From an uncultured Prevotella sp. (lineage in GTDB: Bacteria > Bacteroidota > Bacteroidia > Bacteroidales > Bacteroidaceae): a stretch of DNA of 31,438 bases. Location: positions 1 to 31,438 of the forward strand of contig CAKPZJ010000031.1 in assembly GCA_934204655.1 (NCBI GenBank). The letters are read 5' to 3'. Position numbers and translations under genes: made by a program. Under the pieces are notes generated by a model, which searched no databases, was not told where the DNA came from, and was given only the letters and a program-made list of their open reading frames with translations. Position 1 is the stretch's first letter. Each line of letters starts with the position of its first letter. This document shows, in pieces, positions 1 through 8,854 of the stretch.

Positions 1-104
1 AAGAACTCGATTGTTCCCTCTTTCCGGGGTTATTTGATTAATATTTAACTGGTCCCGATTTTAACGGGACACTAATGCTTTTTACCCTTTTACTTTTCTG
101 ATGG

Positions 105-1958
105 TTATCCTTTTGTCTTTATCTCATTCAGATACCGGTCTATAGTCTGTGTGAAGACCTTGCCGTAAGTGTTGCGCTTAAACTCGCCGATGCCCGGGAT
201 GCGCCCAAAGGCATCGATGGTAGTAGGCTTGTCGGTGGCTAATGCGTGCAGCACCTTGTCGGTCAGCACGATGTAGGCCGGCATGCCCTGCTCGTCGGCC
301 AGCCGCTTGCGCAGGAGCCTCAGCCGCTCAAAGAGGGTGGCGTCCTCGACCCCCGAGAGCCTTACCTCGGGTATGGCCATGGCTCCGGCCTGTGCCGTGT
401 GGGTGGCCCCGTGCCGGGCGGTGCGCCGCGTGCTGCCCAGGGTGGTGTCGGCCGTTACCACAGCCAACTGGGCGGTGGCCTTACCGTACAGCACATCGCG
501 CCCCATGGCTGTAACCTTGACATGGTTGTCCTCGTTGTACGCTATGGTGATGAACCCCATCTGCAACATCTGCAGCAGATAGTCGCGCCAGTGCGCCACG
601 CTCACATCGCGGCCCACGCCGAACGTGCGGAGCCGCGCGTAGCCATGGCGAGCCACCGTGGGCGACGTTATGCCCCTGAGTATCTCTATCACGGTACCTA
701 TGCCGATGGCCTCGTCTGTTCTCATTACGGCGCTCAGCGCCTTCTGGACCAGCTGGGTGCCGTCAAACTTGGTGGGCGGGTTGCGGCAGATGTCGCAGTT
801 GCCGCAGTCGTCGGCCCGCTCTTCGCCAAAGTAGTTGAGCAAGATACGGCGGCGGCACACGCTGCTCTCGGCATACTGCTGCATGCGCTCTAACTTCATG
901 TTGTTGATGTCGCTCTGCCCGCTGTTGTTAGCAAAGCTGCGCAGCTGGATGATGTCGGCCAGCGAGTAGAACAGGCAGGTGTCGGCGGGAGCACCGTCGC
1001 GCCCCGCGCGACCTATCTCCTGATAGAAACTCTCGATGCTTTTGGGCATATTGTAATGGAATACCCAGCGTATGTTGGACTTGTCGATGCCCATGCCAAA
1101 CGCTATGGTAGCGCACACCACCAACAGGCGGTCCGACTTGAACTCCTCCTGCACCAGGCGCCTCTCCTCGGCGCTCATGCCGGCATGGTAGGCCGCCGCG
1201 TCTACCCCCGCGTGGCGCAGCGCCTCGGCCACGCTTTCCGTGGTTTTCCGGCTCAGGCAGTAGATGATGCCCGCTTCGTGGGGGTGCTGCCGCAGGTAGG
1301 CGTTGATAATCTTCAGCTTGCCCGCCTTGGTCGACTCGCGCCTGACGGTAAGCGACAGGTTGGGGCGGTCGAACGAGGAGATAAAGGTGCGGCCCTTCAG
1401 CTTCAGCTGAGCTATGATGTCCTGCCGCGTAATCCTGTCGGCAGTGGCCGTGAGAGCCATGACGGGCACCCCAACAAACTGCTCGCGGATAAAGCCTAAC
1501 TGGGCATACTCCGGACGGAAGTCGTGGCCCCACTGGCTTATGCAGTGGGCCTCGTCGATGGCAAATAGGCTTATGGAGATGGTGCTGAGCAGAAAGGGAG
1601 CCTCGGCTATGAGTTTCTCGGGTGACATATAGAGTAGCTTGAGCTGGCCGTTGGCACACTGGCGACGTATCGTGACGTCGGCCTCGGTGTCGTTGCCGCT
1701 GTTGAGGGCTGCTGCCGGTATGCCGTTGGCCTTTAGGGCCTCTACCTGGTCGTGCATCAGACTTATCAGGGGCGACACCACGATGGTAACGCCATCGGAC
1801 ATGAGCGCCGGAACCTGATAGCACAGGCTCTTGCCGCCTCCGGTGGGCATCAGCACCAGCGTGTCGTGTCCGGCAAGGGCCTCGGCGATAATCTCGCGCT
1901 GCAGTGGCCTGAAGCTGGTGTACCCGAAATATCTGTTTAATACCGTTAGAGCGTCCAT
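105..1958 (-). CDS. recQ: ATP-dependent DNA helicase RecQ
   Basis: A 617-residue superfamily 2 DNA helicase that unwinds DNA 3'-5' in recombination and fork repair. Visible in order: Walker A (PTGGGKS, residues 38-44), the DEAH box at 135-138 followed by a typical RecQ stretch (CISQWGHDFRPEY), motif VI (QEIGRAGRDG), the zinc-binding cysteines (CRRR...CGNCDIC), a winged-helix region and a C-terminal HRDC domain (PAYIVLTD...IPGIGEFK). Length matches the family (about 600). The ATG at 1958 starts exactly at the conserved N-terminus. It diverges from the regulator at 2094. A promoter-like box lies only about 20 bp upstream, so the leader is very short. The hairpin at 52-70 beyond the stop lacks a good U-tract. 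Confidence 0.97.
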   Translation of the reverse strand: MDALTVLNRYFGYTSFRPLQREIIAEALAGHDTLVLMPTGGGKSLCYQVPALMSDGVTIVVSPLISLMHDQVEALKANGIPAAALNSGNDTEADVTIRRQCANGQLKLLYMSPEKLIAEAPFLLSTISISLFAIDEAHCISQWGHDFRPEYAQLGFIREQFVGVPVMALTATADRITRQDIIAQLKLKGRTFISSFDRPNLSLTVRRESTKAGKLKIINAYLRQHPHEAGIIYCLSRKTTESVAEALRHAGVDAAAYHAGMSAEERRLVQEEFKSDRLLVVCATIAFGMGIDKSNIRWVFHYNMPKSIESFYQEIGRAGRDGAPADTCLFYSLADIIQLRSFANNSGQSDINNMKLERMQQYAESSVCRRRILLNYFGEERADDCGNCDICRNPPTKFDGTQLVQKALSAVMRTDEAIGIGTVIEILRGITSPTVARHGYARLRTFGVGRDVSVAHWRDYLLQMLQMGFITIAYNEDNHVKVTAMGRDVLYGKATAQLAVVTADTTLGSTRRTARHGATHTAQAGAMAIPEVRLSGVEDATLFERLRLLRKRLADEQGMPAYIVLTDKVLHALATDKPTTIDAFGRIPGIGEFKRNTYGKVFTQTIDRYLNEIKTKG

Positions 1959-1975
1959 GGACTGAGAATTTACGG

Positions 1976-1983
1976 CAAAGGTA
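1976..1983 (-). promoter_or_regulatory. Promoter -7 box of recQ
   Basis: On the minus strand this reads TACCTTTG, a full match to the Bacteroidota -7 consensus TAnnTTTG, 18 bp before the recQ start. No good TTG -33 element is seen 20 nt upstream. The inferred leader is only about 10 nt. Confidence 0.6.
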
Positions 1984-2038
1984 CTAACAAAAGGAAAAAA
2001 AGTTGAACGAAAGTGGTGTTTTTTTCAAAAATAATGCT

Positions 2039-2046
2039 TAGATTTG
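2039..2046 (+). promoter_or_regulatory. Promoter -7 box of the AraC-type regulator
   Basis: TAGATTTG matches TAnnTTTG and lies about 50 bp before the ATG at 2094. The -33 element is weak. The box overlaps the palindrome at 2042-2057, so a protein bound there would compete with RNA polymerase. Confidence 0.5.
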
Positions 2047-2062
2047 CAGCTGCAAATTGCAG
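2042..2062. promoter_or_regulatory. Overlapping palindromes, candidate operator
   Basis: ATTTGCAGCTGCAAAT (2042-2057) is a perfect 16-bp palindrome. It overlaps a second one, CTGCAA-A-TTGCAG (2050-2062). They sit on the -7 box and probable transcription start of the regulator gene at 2094, which suggests autoregulation. Which protein binds is inference. Confidence 0.45.
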
Positions 2063-2093
2063 GTGGTAAGTGTTTAAATTTTTTTTATTGTAT

Positions 2094-2576
2094 ATGACTA
2101 AGTATAATATCACTGAAAAAAAAGAGAAAGAGGCTGCTTATCGGTCACTGGTTAGCCCCAAGTTGATGGACGAGCTCAAGGAGAAAATCCTGGAGGTTGT
2201 TCTTTTTCAGAAAAAATACAAGGACAAAAATTACTCAGCCAAGAACCTGGCTGAAGACCTTGGTACTAATACCCGTTACATCTCCGCGGTCGTAAACGTT
2301 CGGTTTCACATGAACTACACATCATTCGTAAACAAGTACCGCATAGAAGAGGCGATGGCGTTGCTGACCGACCGCCGTTACCAGAACCTCAATATGGAAG
2401 AAATCTCCGACATGGTGGGATTTTCTAACCGTCAGTCGTTCTACGCCTCGTTCTTCAAGATTAACGGGTGTACCCCCCGCGACTACAAACTGCGTCACGC
2501 GCAGCTGGCCGCTACCGCCGAGAAGGCGAAGAAGCGTGGGCGCAAGCCCGCTGCTAAGTCAAAAGCAACCAAGTAA
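2094..2576 (+). CDS. Small AraC-type DNA-binding regulator
   Basis: A 160-residue protein with a C-terminal AraC/XylS double helix-turn-helix (about residues 45-140). The first helix pair is around SAKNLAEDLGTNTRYISAVV; the second is around MEEISDMVGFSNRQSFYASF, followed by the usual G-x-TPRDY end. There is no ligand-binding domain, only a short charged N-terminus, so it is unlike classic sugar-sensing AraC proteins. The lysine-rich tail contains KRGRKP, resembling an AT-hook. I chose the ATG at 2094 over a GTG at 2070, which sits in a T-rich leader and adds MFKFFLLY. It ends 5 bp before the dipeptidyl peptidase III gene, so the two are probably co-transcribed. Confidence 0.85.
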   Translation: MTKYNITEKKEKEAAYRSLVSPKLMDELKEKILEVVLFQKKYKDKNYSAKNLAEDLGTNTRYISAVVNVRFHMNYTSFVNKYRIEEAMALLTDRRYQNLNMEEISDMVGFSNRQSFYASFFKINGCTPRDYKLRHAQLAATAEKAKKRGRKPAAKSKATK

Positions 2577-2581
2577 GGATA

Positions 2582-4531
2582 ATGCAGGATGTTTTCAGGT
2601 ACTCGGACGAGCGTTTTGCCGACATACAGATGCTGCGCTACCGTCTGAATGGCTTCGATAAGCTGTCAACTCAACAGAAACTATACATATATTATTTATC
2701 ACAGGCCACACTTGCCGGGCGCGACATCACGTTCGACCAGTTTGGACGCTACAACTTGCGCATCCGTAAGTTGTTAGAGCACGTGTACTGTAACTACCGG
2801 GGCGACCGCCAGTCGGCCGATTTTCTCGCCATGGAGGTCTACCTCAAGCGGGTGTGGTTCTCCAGCGGCATATACCATCACTATGGTACGGAGAAGTTTG
2901 TCCCCGGTTTTACACGCGAGTTCCTGGAACAGGCCACGGCCACTCTGCCCGACACTTTCTTCGTGACGGATCCTGCCGAGGATGCCCAGGTGGCTCGCCG
3001 CGAACTCTTCGACGTGATATTCGACCCCACGGTGCTGCCCAAACGGGTTAACCAGGCCGACGGGGTAGACCTGGTACAGACCTCGGCCTGCAACTTCTAC
3101 GAGGGAGTGACGCAGCGCGAGGTAGAGGACTACTATGCCCGTCTGCGGGCCGATGCCACCGATGAGGCACCGTCCTTCGGGCTCAACTCTAAGCTGGTGA
3201 AGACCGGCGGACAGCTCCGCGAGCTGACCTATACGGCCAGCGGACTGTACGCACCCGCCATCAGGCAGATAGTGATGTGGCTGAACCGGGCCGCCGAGGT
3301 GGCCGAGAACGCTGAGCAGCGCCGGGTGATAGCCCTGCTCGTGAACTATTATACCACGGGCTGCCTACCAACCTTTGACCAGTACTCGATAGAGTGGCTG
3401 AAGGAGCAACGGGGACAGATAGACTTTATCAACGGATTTATAGAGGTTTACGGTGACCCGTTAGGGCTCAAGGGCTCCTGGGAGGGCATCGTGGAATACA
3501 AGGATATGGAGGCCACGCGCCGTACGCGGACCATTAGCGACAACGCTCAGTGGTTCGAGGACCATTCGCCCGTGGATGCCCGCTTCCGCAAGCAGCGGGT
3601 TACGGGTGTCACGGCCCACGTGGTATGTGCGGCCATGCTCGGGGGCGATGAGTATCCGGCCACGGCTATCGGCATCAACCTGCCCAATGCCGAGTGGATA
3701 CGCGCCCGCTATGGGTCTAAGAGCGTTACCATAGCCAATATAACCGAGGCTTATAACAAGGTGGCTCATGGCAATGGGTTCTTAGACGAATTTGTCATAG
3801 ACCACGATACCTGCCAGCTGATAGACCGTTACGGTGATGTGTGCGACGACCTGCATACCGACCTCCACGAATGTCTGGGGCACGGCAGTGGGCAACTGCT
3901 GCCTGGGGTGTCGCCCGATGCACTCAAGGCGTATGGCAGTACTATCGAGGAGGCCCGCGCTGACCTCTTCGGGCTGTACTACCTGGCTGACGCCAAGCTC
4001 GTGGAGCTGGGGCTGGTACCCGATGGCGAGGCATACAAGGCTCAGTACTATACCTATATTATGAATGGTGCCATGACGCAGCTCGTGCGGATAGAGCCGG
4101 GCCACAATATCGAGGAGGCGCACATGCGCAACCGGGCCCTGATAGCCCACTGGGTGCTGGAGCATGCGGCTGATAATGTGCAGATAGTGCGGCACGACGG
4201 CAAATCGTACCTTTCAATCAGTGACTACGCGTCGCTGCGCAACTGGTTCGGCCAGTTGCTCCGCGAGATACAGCGTATTAAGAGCGAGGGCGACTTCGAG
4301 GCGGCCCGCGCGCTGGTAGAGCGTTATGCCGTGACGGTAGACAGCACCCTGCATGCCGAGGTGCTGGCCCGCTACAAGCAGTTGGACATAGCCCCTTACA
4401 AGGGTTTCATCAACCCTGTGCTGCAGCCTGTGTATGGAAGTGACGGCCAGGTGGCTGATGTCAAGGTAGACTATACCGAAGGCTATGCCCAGCAGATGCT
4501 GCGTTACTCTAAAGAGTTCGGATGGTTATGA
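2582..4531 (+). CDS. Dipeptidyl peptidase III, metallopeptidase family M49
   Basis: A zinc exopeptidase that removes dipeptides from the N-terminus of short peptides. The 649 residues carry the M49 zinc motif HECLGH at 429-434 (family HExxGH) and the second motif EEARAD at 456-461, whose Glu457 is the expected third zinc ligand. No signal peptide is visible, so it is probably cytoplasmic. Length is close to Bacteroides homologues (about 650-675). The ATG lies 5 bp after the regulator gene, and the TGA overlaps the next ATG by 4 bp (ATGA), which indicates translational coupling. In Bacteroides I recall a similar order of DPP III, Fur, purA and hisS; this is from memory, not checked. Confidence 0.95.
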   Translation: MQDVFRYSDERFADIQMLRYRLNGFDKLSTQQKLYIYYLSQATLAGRDITFDQFGRYNLRIRKLLEHVYCNYRGDRQSADFLAMEVYLKRVWFSSGIYHHYGTEKFVPGFTREFLEQATATLPDTFFVTDPAEDAQVARRELFDVIFDPTVLPKRVNQADGVDLVQTSACNFYEGVTQREVEDYYARLRADATDEAPSFGLNSKLVKTGGQLRELTYTASGLYAPAIRQIVMWLNRAAEVAENAEQRRVIALLVNYYTTGCLPTFDQYSIEWLKEQRGQIDFINGFIEVYGDPLGLKGSWEGIVEYKDMEATRRTRTISDNAQWFEDHSPVDARFRKQRVTGVTAHVVCAAMLGGDEYPATAIGINLPNAEWIRARYGSKSVTIANITEAYNKVAHGNGFLDEFVIDHDTCQLIDRYGDVCDDLHTDLHECLGHGSGQLLPGVSPDALKAYGSTIEEARADLFGLYYLADAKLVELGLVPDGEAYKAQYYTYIMNGAMTQLVRIEPGHNIEEAHMRNRALIAHWVLEHAADNVQIVRHDGKSYLSISDYASLRNWFGQLLREIQRIKSEGDFEAARALVERYAVTVDSTLHAEVLARYKQLDIAPYKGFINPVLQPVYGSDGQVADVKVDYTEGYAQQMLRYSKEFGWL

Positions 4532-5148
4532 AAGAAGAAGTACACGATAAACTGAAGACTATCAAGCAGTCCTTTCGCTCCATGATGAATGGCCCGGCAT
4601 CGGCCTCCATGCGCGATAAGGGCATGGCGTACAAGATTAACTGGGGCGTGGCCCTCCCCCTGCTGCGGCAGATGGCTGCCGAGTATGGCAAGGACTACGA
4701 CCTGGCGATAGAGCTGTGGAAGCAGAACATAAGGGAGTGCCAGATACTGGCCACGATGATTATGCCGGCCGAGAAGATGCTGCCCGAGGTGGCCGAGATA
4801 TGGATGGAGCAGACCCACACGCAGGAACTGGCCGAGGTGGCCGCCCTTAACCTGTACCAGTACCTGCCCTATGCGCCCGCCATGGCTTACCGGTGGATGG
4901 CCATGACCGGGGCATTCTACCAGATAGCCGCCTACCACATACTGGGCCGCCTATTTGCCCGGAAGATAGAACCCAACGAGCTGGGAATAAACGAGTTTCT
5001 TGACCAGGTGGCCGTGGCGCTCCGCGATGACAACCTGGGAGTGCGCCATGCCGCCTACAACTGTCTCTGCCGTTTCGAGGAGTTGGGCGACGACTATGCC
5101 CAGATAGCCACTAAGGCCCTGCGCGCCCAGGGAGTAGACCTGGGCTGA
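4528..5148 (+). CDS. DNA alkylation repair (AlkD-like) HEAT-repeat protein
   Basis: A 206-residue all-helical protein resembling the short AlkD-like HEAT-repeat family in Bacteroidales. It has repeated helical hairpins such as WGVALPLLRQMA, ELWKQNIRECQILATMI and DDNLGVRHAAYNCLCRF. True AlkD is a DNA glycosylase for bulky alkylated bases, but I cannot confirm its catalytic aspartate or tryptophan set, so enzyme activity is uncertain. The start is set at the ATG overlapping the upstream stop (ATGA). An in-frame ATG at 4522 is the alternative and adds two residues. It is the last gene of the regulator-peptidase unit. Confidence 0.7.
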   Translation: MKEEVHDKLKTIKQSFRSMMNGPASASMRDKGMAYKINWGVALPLLRQMAAEYGKDYDLAIELWKQNIRECQILATMIMPAEKMLPEVAEIWMEQTHTQELAEVAALNLYQYLPYAPAMAYRWMAMTGAFYQIAAYHILGRLFARKIEPNELGINEFLDQVAVALRDDNLGVRHAAYNCLCRFEELGDDYAQIATKALRAQGVDLG

Positions 5149-5149
5149 C

Positions 5150-5224
5150 GGGGCTGCCATGCGGGGGCGGGCTGCAGCCCCCTTGTTTCTTATAGGTACC
5201 CACGGGTACCATCCCGCAGCCCCC
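5150..5224 (+). other. Structured intergenic region with competing stems
   Basis: GGGGCTGC at 5150-5157 can pair with GCAGCCCC at 5174-5181 or with the same sequence at 5217-5224. The first option contains a GGGCTGCAGCCC palindrome (5169-5180) followed by CCTTGTTTCTT, which could terminate the upstream unit. Between them lies GGTACCC-ac-GGGTACC (5195-5210). Confidence 0.4.
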
Positions 5225-5273
5225 ATCTTATGGCAAAAAGCTAAAAAAGCAAGGGCCGCCATCATCTTTTTGC

Positions 5274-5297
5274 TTATTTATAACCCGTTATAAATAA
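5274..5297. promoter_or_regulatory. 11-bp perfect inverted repeat, candidate Fur/PerR-type operator
   Basis: TTATTTATAAC, a CC spacer, then GTTATAAATAA: 11-bp arms without mismatch. The core TTATAAC-cc-GTTATAA resembles known PerR/Fur boxes (7-1-7, TTATAAT type). It ends 7 bp before the TAACTTTG promoter box of the Fur-family gene, where a bound repressor would block polymerase. Confidence 0.6.
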
Positions 5298-5304
5298 AAA
5301 AGTG

Positions 5305-5312
5305 TAACTTTG
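5305..5312 (+). promoter_or_regulatory. Promoter -7 box of the Fur-purA-hisS unit
   Basis: TAACTTTG matches TAnnTTTG. It lies 30 bp before the ATG at 5342. The GTG at 5312 overlaps it and is therefore rejected as a start. Confidence 0.6.
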
Positions 5313-5341
5313 TGGTACAAAATCACAATGATTGCCAGGCG

Positions 5342-5827
5342 ATGGATAACATCAAGACGAGAGCAAGGGACATATTGGACAATTATCTTGAGATGTACAA
5401 TCATCGCAAGACTCCCGAGCGCTACTCTGTACTTGATGCCGTTTACAGCATGCCCGGCCACTTCACCTTGAAGGAACTCGACGAGGTGCTTCGCAAGCGC
5501 AACTTCCGTGTTTGCCGTGCCACGCTCTACAACTCAATCCGCCTCTTTGTCGAACTGCGTCTCGTCATCTGCCAGCACATGGCCGACGGTGCCCACTATG
5601 AGGTGGCGTTCAGCCGCGATAGTCACGTGCATCAGCGTTGTACCGTATGCGGAAAAATAACAGAGATTGAGGCCCCAGAAGTGCAGCGCGCCATCGATGG
5701 CCTGCGCCTCAAGCGCTTTCGCAGGGACGGATATACATTATATATATATGGAATATGCAGCTCATGTATAGCCAAGGAGACGCGCATGAGAAGCAAGATG
5801 GAAAAAGAGAAAACTCAAAAAAAATAA
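5342..5827 (+). CDS. Fur-family metal- or peroxide-responsive transcriptional regulator
   Basis: A 161-residue Fur/PerR-type repressor. The winged helix is about residues 20-85 (the DNA-reading helix lies near RVCRATLYNSIRLF). The metal-binding half contains HVH (95-97) and two CxxC pairs, C100/C103 (CTVCGK) and C139/C142 (CSSC), which form the structural zinc site of the family. Whether it senses iron, zinc or peroxide cannot be told from sequence. The start is the ATG at 5342; the upstream GTG lies in the promoter. It is followed after 6 bp by purA. The palindrome at 5274-5297 is a likely autoregulatory site. Confidence 0.92.
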   Translation: MDNIKTRARDILDNYLEMYNHRKTPERYSVLDAVYSMPGHFTLKELDEVLRKRNFRVCRATLYNSIRLFVELRLVICQHMADGAHYEVAFSRDSHVHQRCTVCGKITEIEAPEVQRAIDGLRLKRFRRDGYTLYIYGICSSCIAKETRMRSKMEKEKTQKK

Positions 5828-5833
5828 ATAAGC

Positions 5834-7114
5834 ATGAATACAGGAAAAGTCGACGTCTTATTGGGTCTCCAATGGGGCGATGAGGGTAAAGGAAAGGTAG
5901 TGGATGTGCTTACTCCCCACTACGATGTGATAGCTCGTTTCCAGGGTGGTCCTAACGCTGGTCATACGCTGGAGTTTGAAGGACAGAAATATGTCCTGAG
6001 GTCTATCCCCTCGGGTATATTCCAGGGCGGTAAGGTCAATATCATAGGCAATGGCGTGGTGCTGGCCCCCGACCTGTTTATGGAGGAGGCCAAGAGCCTG
6101 GAGGCAACCGGTCATAATCTGAAGGAACGGCTGCATATCTCTAAGAAGGCACACCTTATCATGCCTACACACCGCATCCTGGACCGGGCCAACGAGGCTG
6201 CCAAGGGCAAGGCCAAGGTGGGCACCACCGGCAAGGGTATCGGCCCGACTTATACGGACAAGGTTTCGCGCAACGGACTGCGTGTGGGCGATATACTGGA
6301 TAACTTTGAGGCCAAGTATGCCGCTCACAAGGAGCGCCACATGAAGCAGCTGGCCGCCATGGGCTGGACTGACTTCGAGGGGCTGGCCGAGGTGGAGCAG
6401 AAGTGGATGGAGGGTATCGAGTATATCCGTCAGTTCCATCTGGTAGACAGCGAGAACGAGGTAAACCGCATCCTGCGCGAGGGCAAGAACATCCTCTGCG
6501 AGGGTGCTCAGGGCACCATGCTCGATGTAGACTTCGGTAGCTATCCCTTTGTTACCTCTTCTAACACCATCTGTGCCGGGGCCTGCACGGGTCTGGGCAT
6601 CGGGCCCAACCGGATAGGCAACGTGTACGGTATAATGAAGGCTTACTGTACCCGCGTGGGCAGCGGCCCCTTCCCCACTGAGCTCTTTGACGCTACGGGC
6701 GACACCATACGCAGTATAGGCCATGAGTATGGCGCTGTTACGGGTCGCGAGCGTCGCTGTGGATGGATAGACCTGGTACAGCTGCGCTATTCGGTGATGG
6801 TAAACGGCGTTACCGAACTGATAATGATGAAGAGCGACGTGTTAGACGGCTTTGACACCATCAAGGCGTGTGTGGCCTATCGGCTCAAGGACGGCACGGA
6901 GACCACCGATTTCCCCTATGAGATAGACGACGTGACCCCCGTGTACCGCGAGATGCCGGGCTGGAAGACAGACATGACCAAGTTTACCAGCGAAGACCAG
7001 TTCCCCGAGGCTTTCAGCAACTACATCAAGTTCCTGGAGGACTTCCTCGAAACTCCTATCAAGGTTATCTCTATTGGACCAGACCGCGAACAAACTATAG
7101 TTAGAAAGAAATAA
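5834..7114 (+). CDS. purA: Adenylosuccinate synthetase
   Basis: Joins IMP and aspartate using GTP, the first committed step to AMP. The 426 residues match the family length. The N-terminal GTP-binding/catalytic loop is present (WGDEGKGK, residues 14-21), then GGPNAGHT, and [13 protein letters not shown] near residue 130. [15 protein letters not shown] and a C-terminal guanine-binding region are also visible. It begins 6 bp after the Fur-family gene, and its TAA shares one base with the ATG of hisS, so the three genes probably form one transcript. purD is about 19 kb away, so purine genes are not clustered here. Confidence 0.98.
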   Translation: MNTGKVDVLLGLQWGDEGKGKVVDVLTPHYDVIARFQGGPNAGHTLEFEGQKYVLRSIPSGIFQGGKVNIIGNGVVLAPDLFMEEAKSLEATGHNLKERLHISKKAHLIMPTHRILDRANEAAKGKAKVGTTGKGIGPTYTDKVSRNGLRVGDILDNFEAKYAAHKERHMKQLAAMGWTDFEGLAEVEQKWMEGIEYIRQFHLVDSENEVNRILREGKNILCEGAQGTMLDVDFGSYPFVTSSNTICAGACTGLGIGPNRIGNVYGIMKAYCTRVGSGPFPTELFDATGDTIRSIGHEYGAVTGRERRCGWIDLVQLRYSVMVNGVTELIMMKSDVLDGFDTIKACVAYRLKDGTETTDFPYEIDDVTPVYREMPGWKTDMTKFTSEDQFPEAFSNYIKFLEDFLETPIKVISIGPDREQTIVRKK

Positions 7115-8475
7115 TGGCACAGAAACCTTCTATACCAAAGGGGACACGCGATTTCGGTCCCGTGGAAATGGCTAAGCGCAACTACATATTCGATACCATT
7201 CGGCAAGTGTACGCGCTGTACGGATTTCAGCAGATTGAGACGCCCGCGATGGAGACCCTGCAAACCCTGATGGGCAAGTACGGTGAGGAGGGCGACAAAC
7301 TGCTCTTCAAGGTACTCAACTCGGGCGACTATCTCAGCAAAATCAGCGACGAAGAGCTTTCCGGGCGCAACAGCCTGCATCTGGCCGCCAAGCTCTGCGA
7401 GAAGGGCTTGCGCTATGACCTCACCGTGCCCTTTGCCCGTTATGTGGTGATGCACCGCGATGAGCTCCAGTTGCCTTTCAAGCGCTACCAGATACAGCCG
7501 GTGTGGCGTGCCGACCGCCCGCAGAAAGGGCGGTATCGCGAGTTCTTCCAGTGCGACGCCGATGTAGTGGGCTCTGACTCGCTGCTCAATGAGGTGGAGC
7601 TGATGCAGATAGTGGACACGGTATTCTGCAGATTCGGCATACGGGTGCAGATCAAGATTAACAACCGCAAGATACTTACCGGCATCGCCGAGGTAATAGG
7701 CGAGGCCGACAAGATAGTGGACATCACCGTGGCGATAGACAAGTTGGACAAGATAGGGCTCGACAACGTGAACGCTGAACTCCGCGAATGTGGCATCAGC
7801 GACGAGGCCATCGCCAAGTTGCAGCCCATCATCAGCCTGGAGGGCTCTAACGCCGCCAAGCTCGACACCATAGCCAGCGTGCTGGCTTCCTCGGAGGTGG
7901 GCATGAAGGGCGTTGAGGAGACGCGCTTCATCCTGGACACGCTGGACAAGGTGGGACTCACCAACGAGGTGCAGCTCGACCTGACGCTGGCTCGCGGACT
8001 CAACTACTACACTGGGGCCATCTTCGAGGTCAAGGCGCTCGATACGCCCATGGGCAGTATCACTGGCGGAGGCCGCTACGACAACCTGACGGGCATCTTC
8101 GGTATGCCGGGGCTTAGTGGCGTGGGCATATCGTTTGGTGCAGACCGTATATACGACGTGCTTAACGCGCTCGACCTTTATCCCAAGGAGACCCTCAGTG
8201 CCACCCAGGTGCTGTTCATCAACTTCGGCGATAAGGAGACGACTTACTGTCTGCCCATCGTAGCTCAGGCCCGGCAGAACGGCATCCGCACGGAGATATA
8301 TCCCGACTCGGCCAAAATGAAGAAGCAGATGAGCTATGCCAATGCCAAGGGCATACCCTTTGTAGCACTGGCTGGCGAGAACGAGATAAGCCAGGGCAAG
8401 GTAATGCTCAAGAATATGGCTACGGGCGAGCAGAACCTGGTTACGCCCGATGAGCTGATAGCTGCCGTGAAGTAG
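7114..8475 (+). CDS. hisS: Histidyl-tRNA synthetase
   Basis: A class II aminoacyl-tRNA synthetase that charges tRNA-His. The 453 residues fit the family. Class II motif 2 is at residues 139-148 ([10 protein letters not shown]). The histidine-binding signature [14 protein letters not shown] lies near residue 290 and motif 3 near [12 protein letters not shown]-terminal anticodon-binding domain begins around residue 360. The start overlaps the purA stop (TAATG), indicating translational coupling. A long stem-loop ending in a short T-run follows at 8531-8585. Confidence 0.98.
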   Translation: MAQKPSIPKGTRDFGPVEMAKRNYIFDTIRQVYALYGFQQIETPAMETLQTLMGKYGEEGDKLLFKVLNSGDYLSKISDEELSGRNSLHLAAKLCEKGLRYDLTVPFARYVVMHRDELQLPFKRYQIQPVWRADRPQKGRYREFFQCDADVVGSDSLLNEVELMQIVDTVFCRFGIRVQIKINNRKILTGIAEVIGEADKIVDITVAIDKLDKIGLDNVNAELRECGISDEAIAKLQPIISLEGSNAAKLDTIASVLASSEVGMKGVEETRFILDTLDKVGLTNEVQLDLTLARGLNYYTGAIFEVKALDTPMGSITGGGRYDNLTGIFGMPGLSGVGISFGADRIYDVLNALDLYPKETLSATQVLFINFGDKETTYCLPIVAQARQNGIRTEIYPDSAKMKKQMSYANAKGIPFVALAGENEISQGKVMLKNMATGEQNLVTPDELIAAVK

Positions 8476-8530
8476 TCCTGGCACTCGTGGCGACTGCCCC
8501 GTAGCAGGCCGCGACCATCTCTACAATCCT

Positions 8531-8585
8531 AAAGACGGCTCCCCACGTGCTAATGACCATCATTAGCGCGCTGGGAGCCGTCTTT
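8531..8585 (+). terminator. Stem-loop terminator after hisS
   Basis: AAAGACGGCTCCC (8531-8543) pairs perfectly with GGGAGCCGTCTTT (8573-8585). An inner stem GCTAATGA/TCATTAGC (8549-8567) gives a long, nearly continuous hairpin. The T-tract is short. The flanking A and T runs would let it work in both directions. It is related in sequence to the hairpin at 17193-17262. Confidence 0.7.
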
Positions 8586-8838
8586 ATGTAGCAGGAGGTC
8601 GGTCTCTGTAATTTTGCCTCTCCCCTGCATCCTTGGTGGGGTGGCTGTGGATGAAAGAGTAGAGGACTTTCTCGTCTGCGGCGTTCTCGTGCGAGTTCTC
8701 ATGGATAGCTTGTTTGGCCGCGTTATTAGCGTATGTGTCGTTATGGACATTTTCCTCACTCTACTTATTATTGGGCAGATAGCGATGACCGACCCTCTTG
8801 CCCGCATGGTCGTCTGGGCAGTTCAGCGTGTTGTCAGT
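8584..8838 (-). other. Gene-free stretch; possible decayed coding fragment or structured RNA
   Basis: No intact gene is supported between the hisS terminator and the rubrerythrin terminator. On the minus strand one frame reads like protein (for example AANNAYTDN-type hydrophilic codons in RNY pattern). However, it has no start codon and contains an in-frame TAG about 27 codons in. On the plus strand TAATTTTG (8609-8616) looks like a promoter box, and AGTAGAG (8658-8664) can pair with CTCTACT (8759-8765). Neither reading is secure. Confidence 0.25.
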
Positions 8839-8854
8839 AGCCCCCTAAAAACAA

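Noticed and set aside
52..70. GTCCCG/CGGGAC hairpin past recQ
   Set aside because: Possible recQ terminator, but no T-run follows on the minus strand and the stem is only 6 bp.
5312..5341. GTG start 10 codons upstream in the Fur-family gene
   Set aside because: It overlaps the TAACTTTG promoter box, so the mRNA would begin after it.
7021..8484. Open frame opposite hisS
   Set aside because: Complete hisS motifs on the other strand; composition is that of a shadow frame.
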